DNA from: Gentiana macrophylla | Taxonomy: Eukaryota; Streptophyta; Magnoliopsida; Gentianales; Gentianaceae | Length of the DNA: 64,000 nt | Reading direction: 5' to 3' | Assembly (NCBI GenBank): GCA_026214975.1 | Contig: CM047815.1 | Span: forward strand, 59,217,852 to 59,281,851 | Part shown: positions 22,191-34,839 of the stretch, one piece after another | Position numbering within the stretch: the first letter of the stretch is position 1 | Layout: each line of letters starts with the position of its first letter | Made by a program: the position numbers and the translations under genes | The notes under the pieces: generated by a model | What the model was told of the DNA's origin: nothing | Database searches by the model: none | What the model saw: the letters and a program-made list of their open reading frames with translations, nothing else

Positions 22191-22195
22191 GTGGA

Positions 22196-22950
22196 TTACG
22201 ACGGACCAAGCAACCTTTTAGATCTATCTCTATAGATCTTTATTCCTAGAATATAGGCTGCCTCACCCATGTCCTTCATAGAGAAGTTCTTGGATAACCA
22301 AGCTTTGACTGATTGTAACATAGGCACATCATTCCCTATGAGCAATATGTCATCTACATAAAGCACTAAGAACACAATGGCACTCCCACTAACCTTCTTG
22401 TAAACACATGGCTCATCTTCATTCTTGATGAAATCAAACTGTTTGATTATCTCATCAAAACGAAGATTCCAACTCCGAGAAGCTTGCTTTAATCCATAAA
22501 TGGATCTTTGCGCCATACATACCATCCCAAGTCATTGGTTGTGAAACCCTCGGTGTCATGTCATATACACTTCCTCAGACAGGTTCCCGTTAAGGAAAGC
22601 TGTTTTCACATCCATCTGCCAGATTTCGTAATCATGGTATGCTGCAATAGCGAGCAAAATTCTAATGGATTTTAACATGGCAACAGGCGAAAAGGTTTCG
22701 TCATAGTCAACTCCTTGTCTTTGCTTATAACCTTTTGCCACTAACCTAGCCTTGTAGGTAGTCACGTTACCGTCCATGTCAGTCTTTCTCTTAAAGACCC
22801 ATTTACACCCTATGGGAATTATTCCCTCAGGTGGATCAACTAAGTTCCAAACTTGGTTGTCTTTCATGGATTCCATTTCGAAATTCATGGCTTCAGCCAT
22901 TTCTCTTTGTCATGCCTTAATAGCACTTCCTCATAAGTTCTAGGGTCCTC
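22196..22950 (-). pseudogene. pol: Copia-A unit A reverse transcriptase (frameshifted)
   Basis: Minus strand. GCKWVFKRKTDMDGNVTTYK, QRQGVDYDETFSPVAMLKS and QMDVKTAFLNGNLSEEVYMT (22556-22900), then a frameshift near 22530 and AQRSIYGLKQASRSWNLRF with FLVLYVDDILLIGND (22330-22375), the YVDD catalytic site intact. Each half is open for about 110 codons. The copy in unit B has different breaks. Confidence 0.9.
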
Positions 22951-22999
22951 ATCTTCCATGAGATACACGTCGATGTACCTTTCGGGTTCACGGCGTTCC

Positions 23000-23835
23000 T
23001 GGTGGATCTTCGAGGTGCTAGTGTGTCCACGGTAGAGGTGGTGTCACATCTCGTGTGTGGCAAGTCCTCTACTTCCATCAACCGACTATTATCCGTAAGT
23101 GGTTATCGAATTTCTTCAAGATCAATTTTACTCCCACCGACCCTATCCGAATAAACTCTTTCTCCGAGTGGCGATCCACGGCAACAAACACCTTTTGTTC
23201 CTCGAGAATGGTAAAATTGGTACCTTTGGTTTCCTAGGATATCCCACAAATAGACATTTGTCGGACACAGGCTCTAATTTGTCGGGCATCATCCGCTTCA
23301 CGTAAGTCGGACAACCCCAAGGTTTTAGATGACCTAGGCTCGGTTTTCTCTTAGTCCATACCTGCGTATGGCGTAGAGTCAACCGTCTTTGATGGAACTT
23401 CGGTTCGGTGTATAGGATGCGGTTTACAGAGCATACCCCAAAAACGATTTTGGAAGAATCTGCGTAGCTCATCATGGATCGCACCATGTCTAACAAGGTG
23501 CGGTTCCTCCTCTCGAACACGCCATTCATCTGTGGCGTTCGGGAGGAGTCCATTCAGCTAGAATCCCATTCTCCTTCAAATAATCTTGAAACTCTCCATC
23601 TAGGTATTCACCACCTCGATCGGATCGAAGTGTTTTGATTTCTTTACCTAGTTGTTTCTCCACCTCACTTCTGAATTCCTTGAACTTTTCAAAGGCTTCA
23701 GACTTATACTTCATTAAGTATATATAACCATAGCGTGAATGGTCATCAGTGAAGGTGATAAAATAAGAGTATCCTTATTTGGCTTGAATTGACATTGGGC
23801 CACACACATCGGTATGTATGAGCTCAAGCAATTCA
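23000..23835 (-). pseudogene. pol: Copia-A unit A integrase (frameshifted)
   Basis: Minus strand, following the protease/pre-integrase frame. ELIHTDVCGPMSIQAK begins the core; MKYKSEAFEKFKEFRSEVEK and KTLRSDRGGEYLDGEF (23526-23714) carry the second Asp; after a frameshift, TPQMNGVFERRNRTLLDMVR (about 23490-23550) carries the catalytic Glu. CLFVGYPRKPKV lies near 23215-23255. All three acidic residues are present but in three frames. Confidence 0.85.
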
Positions 23836-24518
23836 TTGGATCTTATCCTTTGCCATTTGAAAGGTGACTTTGTCATCTTGCCAAGTAAACAAGCTTCGCA
23901 TACGTCAAACGATTCGTAATCGAATTGATCCAACATTCCATCTTTATGGAGTTTGGAAATGCGATTCTTATTTATATGGCCAAGCCTACAATGCCATAAG
24001 TAGGATTCATTCAAGTCATTTGTTTTGGCTTTCTTGTTATTTATATTAAGTACGTCAACACTCATATCTAATATGTAGAGACCATTGCTAAGTATGCCAG
24101 TACCATAAAAGATTCCATCATGTGTAAAAGAACAACATTTATTCTCAAACGTAAATGAAAAACCATCAACATCTAATGTAGAAATAGAAATAATGCTCTT
24201 CGTAAGAGCGGGAACAAAATAACAGTTATTAAGTTCTAGTACTAGCCCACTGGGCAATGAAAGAAAATAAACTCCTACGGCCAGTGCAGCAACACTTGCT
24301 CCATTTCCAACGCGTAGGTCCACCTCTCCTTTCCTCAGATCTCTAGTTCTTCTTAGTGCCTGCATATTCATACAAATATGAGAATCACAACCAGTATCTA
24401 ATACCCAGTGGTTAGACTTAGAAGAAGCAATATTGATCTCAATCATAAATATACACAAGTCGAAGCATCGTAATGCTTCTTCTTGGTACTCAAGAAGCCT
24501 TTGCGCTTTCTCCTCCAA
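23775..24518 (-). pseudogene. pol: Copia-A unit A protease and GAG-pre-integrase
   Basis: A 247-codon open frame on the minus strand. SNHWVLDTGCDSHICMNMQ (24365-24415) is the aspartic protease site (D-T-G); VPALTKSIISISTLD follows, then YLWHCRLGHINKNRISKLH (about 23960-24005), the GAG-pre-integrase motif, CEACLLGK and ELLELIHTDVCGPM leading into integrase. It is one of the longest intact frames in the array. Confidence 0.9.
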
Positions 24519-25258
24519 TGTCCGGTCTCACCGCAATGGAAGCAAGCATTCTTGGATTTGTCTTTCGCTATCTTAGGCGTTGGCTTAGGTGCGACCTTCG
24601 CCTTCTTGGACTTCTTCTCGGGCTTTTGCCTTGCCCTTGCTCAAGTGACCAACAACACTTGCTTTCCTTCCCCACGGTGCCTCGGCGAGTCTTTAACATG
24701 TTCAATAACTCCGCAGGAGCAATCTATCTTGTTCATGTGATAGTTCATCACGAATCTGCGAGAATGAATCGGTAGAGATTGCGAGAATCAAGTCAATACT
24801 CAACTCGTTCCAACTTGTGGCCCGGCTTCCCAAGCCTCTATATGTACCCGATCATTTTAAGCACGTGTGACCCCACAGCATCCCGGATGCCATCTTACAA
24901 CTAAACCGGGCCTTGAGACCTCGTACCTCTCGGTCACGGGGCCGAGAAGCATAAAGTTCCTTCCAGTGTGACCATGATAGAGTAGGCGTCCATAGACTCA
25001 TCTTGCTTTACAGCGATTCAGTGTCATAGAAGCAAGCATGATACATGTAGCATCGATCTTGTCGAAACGATGCTTGTTGTACTTCTCGACAACATCTGCA
25101 GCCGAACCCTCAGCGGGCTTTTCCGGTAGGGCCTCGTCCAAGACATAGCCAATCTTCTCGTGCCTCAAAACGATTTTGAGGTTTCTTTCCCAATCGAGAA
25201 AATTTGTCTCGTCAAGCTTGTTTTCGATGATAAAACGAAGGTTCAATTTGTTTGACAT
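24488..25258 (-). pseudogene. gag: Copia-A unit A gag (broken), knuckle with Arg in place of last Cys
   Basis: Minus strand from MSNKLNLRFIIENKLDETN at 25258, then FLDWERNLKIVLRHEKIGYV and VEKYNKHRFDKIDATCIMLA, typical of copia gag. The frame shifts after 24998. The zinc knuckle CFHCGETGHWRRKR (about 24500-24545) has C, C and H in register, but the fourth ligand position is Arg. Unit B shows the same replacement. Confidence 0.85.
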
Positions 25259-25261
25259 TTT

Positions 25262-27162
25262 CTACAACAATAAATAAAGATAGAATAAGTAAAAGCTCAT
25301 GTATAAAAACCCTAAATTTGCACTTAATAAATCTATAAGGTTTTTACTCCCACTAGCCAACTATTCCCTATTGGCTTTCAAGAAAATAATTCCTTTAGTG
25401 GGCAAGATCCCATCGAACTATCCCGACCCCCAACTTTGGCTGATGGGCCGAAAATAATTAAACAGGTGGACAACGATTTGTCGATCGTATCTTATCACGA
25501 TTCTTGTTGTTTGACCATCCAACTCTTTGACAATATTTCATCTTATGAAAATAGCCAAACCCTTGCCTCTAAATCCAAACGACCCCGCTTTGGTGGTGGC
25601 GAGAGAATTCTTAGTCGAGTCTTAACCCCAATATTCATGAGATCTCTTTCGATCATATCTCGATAACGACGATACACCCGAGGTAGGTCAACCCCCGCTT
25701 TGGCTGGTGAGTTGGGTCCGAACAAGGGCTCTTCACCGTCGTTATAATATGGGGAGGCAATTCCGACTTGATTTTTGACGTGGGAATAATTTTAAATTAA
25801 TTCACTTAATTAATTTGGTTTAATTATGGTCTCATCTACTTATGTGCATATTACTACGATATCATATAAAGTAAAACATACACAACATTCCGCGCACAAA
25901 ATAACCGGTATGATCATGGACCTTTCCTAGGTGCGGTTTCAATACAAACCGACTAAAAACCGCTGGTCACAAACTAAGGGTATCTCGCAACCGCCAATAG
26001 GATCTTTATTCTTTGACGCCAATGGGTTCTTTATCTCTCTTGGTCTTCAACTTCTTGCTCCATTCTTGTTACATAATAAATAATTACACCCGCCATTGCG
26101 GGGGAGAGCCAACGGGAATGGGATAATTACAAAAAAGTAAACTAGGTCACGTTCTTCATAACGGCTGGGACAATTTTTTTTTTTTTTTTTTTTACCAACA
26201 TAAAGAAAACATTCCCATCTATCCTATTGGTGGTCAAGTCCATGATCAATCGGGGTCCATATAATCACATTATATCTACACATCTAATCCATACAATTTT
26301 ATCTTATGAAAAGATCAAATTCTAATTTTAACTACTCATGCGTCTTTATTTTATCACATCAAATAATTAAATAACTTTTAATTAATTATATGACTTAATC
26401 GAAAATTAAAATTAACATTTAATTTTAAATCGATTTCAATTTTAATTAAATTTGAACCATTCAAAACAAAATTAAAATTACTAAGTCTCTATTTGTTTCC
26501 TTTCCAAAAATAAATTTAGCTTAGGCACAGATTCAATTTCCAAAATCAAAATTTTGGAAGTGGCTGGCAGCTTTATTTATTCAAATCAAATATTTGGAAA
26601 GGCCAAATTATTTTAAATCTGGGCTGGCCAATTTCCAAAATCAAAATTTTGGAAGAAGTGGCTGAAACTGCAACTATTCCAAATCAAATATTTGGAAAGG
26701 CCAAATAGTTTTGGTTTAGGCACAGCCACTTTCCAAAATCAAAATTTTGGAGAGTGGCTTGAAACTGCGCCTATTCCAAATCAAATATTTGGAAAGGACT
26801 CTGAGCCTATTCCAAATCAAAATTTGGAAAGGCCAATATGCCATATGGTTTCCCGATGGTCCAAACTATTTGAACCATTGGTTGGCCATATGACATCTCT
26901 AAACAAACGAGATATCTATGCACAATAAATATCACAAAACTAAAAGTGGTCGATCTCCCCATTGGAGGATGACGATCGACCAGACGGCAGACCTGGGGCC
27001 ACCGCCGCCGCCGCCGCCACCCTTGAGAGGAGGCGCGCGCCAATCGGCCGACCCCATGAACCCTAATTTTTTTTTGTTTTAACGTTTACGTGATTTAAAT
27101 CTTGCATCTATCGATTAAATACTACGCATTAAATTATGCTTATTGCTTAAGCTCGAAACCTT
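25262..27162 (-). other. Copia-A unit A long non-coding 5' leader
   Basis: Nearly 1.9 kb between primer site and gag ATG with no gag-like frame. It contains a palindromic repeat block (26520-26840), a T-run at about 26168-26192, a GCC repeat (about 26999-27018), and two similar GCTTTGG-rich segments (25580-25720). The same order is found in unit B. A leader this long would place many short upstream frames before gag. Confidence 0.75.
26520..26840 (-). repeat. Palindromic tandem repeats in unit A leader
   Basis: Alternating copies of two self-complementary words, CCAAAATCAAAATTTTGG and CCAAATCAAATATTTGG, linked by GCCACTT/AAGTGGC and GCCTATT/GGCCAAAT. About four of each are spaced 50-60 bp apart. 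They could form a series of hairpins in the leader RNA or DNA. Confidence 0.85.
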
Positions 27163-27174
27163 GCTCTGATACCA
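27163..27174 (-). promoter_or_regulatory. Copia-A unit A primer-binding site
   Basis: Minus strand TGGTATCAGAGC, one base after the LTR 2 end (CCTAACA G). It is complementary to the 3' end of plant initiator Met-tRNA. Confidence 0.92.
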
Positions 27175-27175
27175 C

Positions 27176-28991
27176 TGTTAGGAAATCACTAGTTTAACGC
27201 AGCGGAATTTAAAATTTTGATTTCCTTTTCTAGATCGTTTTACGTTTAATGCAATAAACACGTTAAGTAGTTTGACGGTTATACCTCGGATGATCTATAA
27301 GATCGTCGCTTTGACCGCCAACGGAGAGTAGTTCAATCGCAAAGCCGTCCCACGCGTCCGGCCTCTATCGCTAATCCACACGAACCCGTCGCCGGAATCC
27401 TCGGCTGGATCGCTATCGAAAAACTCCGGTTCTAGATCGGACCTTTTCTTCCTCACAAACTCACTATGGAGAGCTCTCTATTTTACACAAGAATTATGAA
27501 CTCTTGCAATTGTGATGTACAAAAGAGCTTGACACCCACTTCCTTTTATAGAGAGGTGGCGCCCATATGAAGTGTGGAGGAGAAGAAAACCTTTTTCCAA
27601 TAAAATAAGGAAAATCAATTAGATTGATTTATCTCTTTAATTATAATTTATTTTGCCAATATCCTATATTGATTATAATTATCTTATTACCATAAATCCA
27701 TTTTTTCAAAATCAATTAATATCTTATATTAATATTATGGCAATCTTTATTAATTAAAGTGCACAATCCAAGTGTATCTCATACACTCAAAAGTGGCGCC
27801 CCATTAGTCAACTAATTGACTACCGGAATATTCTTTAATTAATATAATTTGTATATAATTAATATCTTGTATTTTATTTATTCATAATAAATAAATACCA
27901 CCATATTAATTTACCACTATAACCTTTATAGTCTAGAGATAAACTTTCCTTATCTGGTCATCAACTATAACCGCATTTTAATCCGACTCGATGTTCATAT
28001 GTGTGTGACCCGATAGGCTTCCGAATATGTGGGCCGTAGACACAAAGTGCAATTTACTAAAATGCCCTTCATACCTAACGATCACGGGATAGCGTCTAGC
28101 AACACACCGTGACCCCCAATTATCGGAAGAGTCAAAAGCAATGACTACTACCTTTCATGTGAAGCAGTTACCGTGTAACTTACAATCCTATCGCTGTAAT
28201 AATATCCATACGATCGTATCTCGAGTGTCAATACATTGACGATCGTATCTTATAATCTGGATATCATGCTCTCTCGGAATAACACATTTACTCCCACTTT
28301 GCAAAGATTCTCGAGAGCTAGACATTCCTTATAAGAAGGCCATTTCGGATATTCGATCCCAATCATAGGATACGCGATTCCCGGACGACCAATCATGTAT
28401 ACTCCGCATGCTTCAATATCATATCTAATCACTACCGCACGATCGCCTGTGTGGTTGGGAGAAATCTCAATAGTGTCAAAGCATGACAATCCACACCGTG
28501 ATGCCATGAAGACTCGGTCAAAATGATAATTACACAACCGCCACATAGTGTGACACTTAATGTAAGTGGGTCGATCTAACGTCGCATTCCACTAATACAC
28601 GTCCACGTCATACCCAAGTGTCCCTACACTTCGATAGACGAGATCTATCCTACCTTCTAAAAGATAGAAGACATCCAATACGTGCTAGTCGATTATACTA
28701 TCAATGTCCCATTTGATAATACATAAGACTAGAGACATTTAAGTACCAACCTTGTTATAGTGATTAGAGATCTCATCAACCATAATCACTATCATGGTTT
28801 CTCTATCACAGATTGATACTAGGGACATTACTATATATATACAACAAATAATATGAAGATAAACAATATATAATAACATCAGTGCTTTTATTAATCATAA
28901 TAAAGTTATTACATGAACTAAATAGACTGTAAATGACCCGACCCGGTCGGATCCGGTCCAACCCGATTGGGTTTAGGACACCTTTCCAACA
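27176..28991 (-). repeat. Copia-A LTR 2 (shared middle LTR)
   Basis: 1816 bp. It serves as 5' LTR of unit A and 3' LTR of unit B. No target-duplication pair flanks it: a primer site lies on its left and a polypurine tract on its right, as expected in a recombined tandem array. Confidence 0.93.
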
Positions 28992-29400
28992 ATCTCCCAC
29001 TTGGCCTAAATCCAATCACCCATATGCCTAAGCCCGTGCAAGTGAACATGTTTCTCATGCTTAGCTTGAGACAATGCCTTGGTTAACGGATCAGCTATGT
29101 TATCATCCGTGTGGACTTTCTCTATCTTTACATCTCATCTATCTACTATCTCTCTAATCAAGTGATAGCGCCGTAGCACATGTTTGGACTTCTCGATGAG
29201 ACCTTGGTTCCTTTGATTGAGATATCGCTCCATTATTATCACGATCTGAGAGCACCGGACCTTCATGGAGGAACCACACCAAGTTCGATAATGAACTTCT
29301 TCATCCAAATCGCTTCTTTTTGCCGCCTCCGAGGTGCTATGTATTCGGCTTCCGTTGTAGAATCCGCATGAGTCTCCTCGCTTGGAACTCTTCCACTCAC
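28992..29400 (-). pseudogene. pol: Copia-A unit B polypurine tract and RNase H remnant
   Basis: The polypurine tract (minus strand CCAAGTGGGAGAT) lies at 28992-29004. The RNase H sequence matches unit A base for base over long stretches but carries its own indels, so only short frames remain (the open minus frame of unit A at 21382-21654 is broken here). Confidence 0.8.
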
Positions 29401-29609
29401 CGCTTCCACCGTTAAGCGTGAAAACAAATCCAGTTGTGACTTAAAGTCATCCTTGTCGGTTTGAAACCGGCATCCGTGTAACCTCGTAATACTAAATCAT
29501 CATTCCCGAAACCAGGAACATATCCCTAGACGCGTCTCAAGTATTTAAGGATATTCTTGACAAAAATCCAGTGACCATCACCTGGATTGGGTGGTACCTA
29601 CTAGTCATA

Positions 29610-30597
29610 CTAAGAGGGTGCGAGACGTGCGTCTTTGTGCATAACATGGCATACATGATAGACCCGATTGCCGGCATAAGGGACTTTACTCATTTGTGCC
29701 CTTTCCCCTTCTGTCTTAGGACTCATTCCTTTCGACAGGTAGACCCCATGTGACATGGGCAGCAATCCTTTCTTAGACTGCTCCATGCTGAATCTCTTCA
29801 GCATCTTGTCTATGTAGGTGGATTGCGACAGACCAAGCAACCTTTTAGATCTATCTCTATAGATCTTTATTCCTAAAATATAGGCTGCCTCACCCAAGTC
29901 CTTCATAGAGAAGTTCTTGGATAACCAAGCTTTGACTGATTGTAACATAGGCACATCAATCCCTATGAGCAATATGTCATCTACATAAAGCACTAAGAAC
30001 ACAATGGCACTCCCACTAACCTTCTTGTAAACACATGGCTCATCTTCATTCTTGATGAAATCAAAGCTGCTTGATTATCTCATCAAAACGAAGATTCCAA
30101 CTCCGAAAGCTTGCTTTAATCCATAAATGGATCTTTGCGGTTTACATACCATCCCAGCGTCATTGGTTGTGAAACCCTCGGTACATGTCATATACACTTC
30201 CTCAGACGGGTTCCCGTTAAGGAAAGTTTGTTTTCACATCCATCTGCCGATTTCGTAATCATGGTATCTTTGCAATAGCGAGCAAAATTCTAATGGATTT
30301 TAACATGGCAACAAAGCGAAAGGTTTCGTCATAGTCAACTCCTTGTCTTTGCTTATAACCTTTTGCCACTAACCTAGCCTTGTAGGTAGTCACGTTACCG
30401 TCCATGTCAGTCTTTCTCTTAAAGACCCATTTACACCCTATGGGAATTATTCCCTCAGGTGGATCAACTAAGTTCCAAACTTGGTTGTCTTTCATGGATT
30501 CCATTTCAGAATTCATGGCTTCTAGCCATTTCTCTTTGTCATGCCTTAATAGCACTTCCTCATAAGTTCTAGGGTCCTCATCTTCCATGAGATACAC
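29610..30597 (-). pseudogene. pol: Copia-A unit B reverse transcriptase (frameshifted)
   Basis: Minus strand. YLMEDEDPRTYEEVLLRHDK and GCKWVFKRKTDMDGNVTTYK (30259-30597), a gap of disrupted frame, then FLVLYVDDILLIGIDVPML (29945-30002) with YVDD intact, followed by GEAAYILGIKIYRDRSKRLL and QSTYIDKMLKRFSMEQSKKG, open to 29610. Breaks fall at positions different from those in unit A. Confidence 0.9.
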
Positions 30598-30616
30598 GTC
30601 AGTGTACCTTTCGGGT

Positions 30617-31466
30617 TCACGGCGTTCCCTTGGTGGATCTTCGAGGTGCTAGTGTGTCCACGGTAGAGGCCGTGTCACATCCGTGTCGCAAGTCCTCTAC
30701 TTCCATCAACCCGACTATTATCCGTAAGTGGTTATCGAATTTCTTCAAGATCAATTTTACTCCCACCGACCCTATCCGAAATAAACTCTTTCTCCGAGAA
30801 AGTGGCCGATCCCTAGCAACAAACACCTTTTGTTCCTCGAATGGTAAAATTGGTACCCTTTGGTTTCCACTAGGATATCCCACAAATAGACATTTGTCGG
30901 ACACAGGCTCTAATTTGTCGAGGCATCATCCGCTTCACGTAAGTCGGACAACCCCAAGGTTTTAGATGACCTAGGCTCGGTTTTCTCTTAGCCCATACCT
31001 CGTATGGCGTAGAGTCAACCGTCTTTGATGGAACTCGGTTCAGTGTATAGGATGCGGTTTCTAGAGCATACCCCCAAAACGATTTTGGAAGAACTGCGTA
31101 GCTCATCATGGATCGCACCATGTCTAACAAGGTGCGGTTCCTCCTCTCAGACACGCCATTCATCTGTGGCGTTCCGGGAGGAGTCCATTCAGGTAGAATC
31201 CCATTCTCCTTCAAATAATCTTAAAACACTCCATCTAGGTATTCACCGCCTCGATCGGATCGAAGTGTTTTGATTTCTTTACCTAGTTGTTTCTCCACCT
31301 CACTTCTGAATTCCTTGAACTTTTCAAAGGCTTCAGACTTATACTTCATTAAGTATATATAACCATAGCGTGAATGGTCATCAGTGAAGGTGATAAAATA
31401 AGAGTATCCTCCTTTGGCTTGAATTGACATTGGGCCACACACATCAGTATGTATGAGCTCAAGCAA
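30617..31466 (-). pseudogene. pol: Copia-A unit B integrase (frameshifted)
   Basis: Minus strand. YFITFTDDHSRYGYIYLMKY (first Asp), KTLRSDRGGEYLDG (second Asp) in one frame (31221-31466), then TPQMNGVSERRNRTLLDMVR with the catalytic Glu in the next (30870-31214), followed by WGYALETASYTLNRVPSKT. An in-frame stop lies between them at about 31220. It is better preserved than unit A. Confidence 0.88.
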
Positions 31467-31499
31467 TTCATTGGATCTTATCCCTTTGCCATTTGAAAG

Positions 31500-32906
31500 G
31501 TGACTTTGTCATCTTGCCAAGTAAACAAGCTTCGCATCGTCAAGCGATTAAATAATCGAATTGATCCAACATTCCATCTTTATGGAGTTTGGAAATGCGA
31601 TTCTTATTTATATGGCCAAGCCTACAATGCCATAAGTAGGATTCATTCAAGTCATTTGTTTTGGCCTTCTTGTTATTTATATTAAGTACGTCAACACTCA
31701 TATCTAATATGTAGAGACCATTGCTAAGTATGCCAGTACCATAAAAGATTCCATCACGTGTAAAAGAACAACATTTATTCTCAAACGTAAATGAAAAACC
31801 ATCAACATCTAATGTAGAAATAGAAATAATGCTCTTCGTAGGCGGGAACAAAATAACGATTTATTAAGTTCTAGTACTAGCCCACTTTGGGCAATGAAAG
31901 AAAATAAACTCCTACGGCCGGTCAAAACAACACTTCCTCCATTTCCAACGCGTAGGTCCACCTCTCTCTTTCCTCGGATCTCTAGTTCTTCTTAGTGCCT
32001 CGCATATTCGTACAAATATGAGAACCACAACCATGTCTAAATACCCGGTGGTTAGACTTAGAAGAAGCAATATTGATCTCAATCATAAATATACACAAGT
32101 CGAAGCATCGAATGCTTCTTCTTGGTACTCAAAAGCCTTTGCGGTTTCTCCTCCAATGTCCGGTCTCACCGCAATGGAAGCAAGCATCCTTGGATTTGTC
32201 TTTCGCTATCTTAGGCGTTGGCTTAGGTGCGCCTTACGCCTTCTTGGACTTCTTCGGGCTTTTGCCTTGCCCTTGCTCGAAGTGACCCGGCAACACTTGC
32301 TTTCCCTTCCCACAAAGGTGCCTCGGCGATCTTTAACATGTTCAATAACTCCGCATGAGAGCAATCTATCTTGTTCATGTGATAGTTCATCACGAATCTG
32401 AGAATGAATCGGTAGAGATTGCGAGAATCAAGTCAATACTCAACTCGCTCCAACTTGTGGCCCGGCTACCCAAGCCTCTCTATGTACCCGATCATTTTAA
32501 GCACGTGTGACCCCACAAAGTAGCCTCGGATGCCATCTTACAACTAAACCGGGCCTTCGAGACCTCGTACCTCTCGGTCAGCATGGGGCGAGAAGCATAA
32601 AGTTCCTTCGAGTGGACCATGATAGAGTAGCGTCCATAGACTCATCTTTGTTTACTGCGATTCGGTGTGTCATAGAAGCAAGCATGATACATGTAGCATC
32701 GATCATCTTGTCGAGCAGTGCTTGTTGTACTTCGACAACATCTGCGGCCCGAACCCTCGGCGGGCTTTTCCGGTAGGGCCTCGTCCCAAGACATAGCCAA
32801 TCTTCTCGTGCCTCAAAACGATTTTGAGGTTTCTTTCCCAATCGAGAAAATTTGTCTCATCAAGCTTCTTTTCGATGATAAAACGAAGGTTCAATTTGTT
32901 TGACAT
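31500..32906 (-). pseudogene. gag-pol: Copia-A unit B gag, protease and GAG-pre-integrase (broken)
   Basis: gag begins MSNKLNLRFIIEKKLDETN at 32906 and shifts frame after about 65 codons. The zinc knuckle CFHCGETGHWRRNR (about 32128-32175) again has Arg at the fourth ligand position. The protease site near 32020-32060 is disrupted by indels. SIISISTLDVDGFSFTFENK to YLWHCRLGHINKNR (31540-31851) is open. Confidence 0.85.
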
Positions 32907-34826
32907 TTTCTACAACAATAAATAAAGATAGAATAAGTAAAAGCTCATGTATAAAAACCCTAAATTTGCACTTAATAAATCTATAAGGTTTTTACTCCCA
33001 CTAGCCAACTATTCCCTATTGGCTTTCAAGAAAATAATTCCTTTAGTGGGCAAGATCCCATCGAACTATCCCGACCCCCAACTTTGGCTGATGGGCCGAA
33101 AATAATTAAACAAGTGGACAACGATTTGTCGATCGTATCTTATACGATTCTTGTTCTTTGACTATCCAACTCTTTGACAATATTTCATCTTATGAAAATA
33201 GCCAAACCCTTGCCTCTAAAATCCAAACGACCCCCGCTTTGGTGGTGGCGAGAGAATTCTTAGTCGAGTCTTAACCCCAATATTCATGAGATCTCTTTCG
33301 ATCATATCTCGATAACGACGATATACCCGAGTGTAGGTCAACCCCGCTTTGGTGGTGAGTTGGTCCGAACAAGGGCTCTTCACCGTCGTTATAATATGGG
33401 AGGCAATTCCGACTTGATTTTTGACGTGGGAATAATTTTAAATTAATTCACTTAATTAATTTGGTTTAATTATGGTCTCATCTACTTATGTGCATATTAC
33501 TACGATATCATATAATGTAAAACATACACAACATTCCGCGCACAAAATAACCGGTATGATCATGGACCTTTCTGAGTGCGGTTTGAATACAAACCCAGCG
33601 AAACCGCGGGTCACAAACTAAGGGTATCTCTGCAACCGCCAATAGGATCTTTATTCTTTGACGCCATTGGGTTCTTTATCTCTCCTTGGTCTTCAACTTC
33701 TTGCTCCATTCTTGTTACATAATAAATAATTACACCCGCCGCACACGCAGGAGCCAACGGAATGAGATAATTGCAAAAAAGTAAACTAGGTCACGTTCTT
33801 CATAACGGCCTAGGACAATTTTTTTTTTTTTAAAAACCAACATAAAGAAAACATTCACATCTATCCTATTTGTCAAGTCCATGATCAATCGGGTCCATAT
33901 AATCACATTATATCTACACATCTAATCCATACAATTTTATCTTATGAAAAGATCAAATTCTAATTTTAACTACTCATGCGTCTTTATTTTATCACATCAA
34001 ATAATTAAATAACTTTTAATTAATTATATGACTTAATCAAAAATTAAAATTAACATTTAATTTTAAATCGATTTCAATTTTAATTAAATTTGAACCATTC
34101 AAAACAAAATTAAAATTACTAAGTCTCTATTTGTTTCCTTTCCAAAAATAAATTTAGCTTAGGCACAGCCACTTTCCAAAATCAAAATTTTGGAAGTGGC
34201 TGGCTAAACACTAACCTATTCCAAATCAAATATTTGGAAAGAGGCTGTAGGCCTATTCAAAATCAAATATTTGGAAAGGCCAAATTATTTTAGTCTAGGC
34301 ACAGCCACTTTCCAAAATCAAAATTTTGGAAGTGGCTGTGCTAAGCCTATTCCAAATCAAATATTTGGAAAGGCCAAATAGTTTTAGTTTAGGCACAGCC
34401 ACTTTCCAAAATCAAAATTTTGGAAGTGGCTTGAGCTTGGGCCTATTCCAAATCAAATATTTGGAAAGGACTGAGCCTATTCCAAATCAAAATTTGGAAA
34501 GGCCAATATGCCATATGGTTTCCCAATGGTCCAAACTATTTGAACCATTGGTTGGCCATATGACACATCTAAACAAACGAGATATCTATGCACAATAAAT
34601 ATCACAAAACTAAAAGGGTCGATCTCCCCATTGAAGGATGACAGTCGACAGACGGCAGCCCTAGGGCCACCGCCGCCGCCGCAGAGGGAGGGGGGCGCCG
34701 CCCGTCGGCCGACCCCCCATGAACCCTTATTTTTTTTTTGTTTTAACGTTTCGTGATTTAAATCTTGCATCTATCGATTAAATACTACGCATTTAAATTA
34801 TGCTTATTGCTTAAGCTCGAAACCTT
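32907..34826 (-). other. Copia-A unit B long non-coding 5' leader
   Basis: Same content as the unit A leader, including the GCTTTGG segments (about 33230-33360), a shorter T-run near 33820, the palindromic repeats (34140-34510) and a GCC run near 34670. No coding frame precedes the gag ATG at 32906. Confidence 0.75.
34140..34510 (-). repeat. Palindromic tandem repeats in unit B leader
   Basis: The same two self-complementary words as in unit A, in about the same number and order but with different linker lengths, so copy spacing has changed between the two units. Confidence 0.85.
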
Positions 34827-34838
34827 GCTCTGATACCA
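34827..34838 (-). promoter_or_regulatory. Copia-A unit B primer-binding site
   Basis: Minus strand TGGTATCAGAGC one base after LTR 3, identical to unit A. Confidence 0.92.
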
Positions 34839-34839
34839 C

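Noticed and set aside
26990..27030. GCC-repeat open frame on the minus strand
   Set aside because: A short trinucleotide run in the non-coding copia leader; unit B has it shortened and in a different frame.
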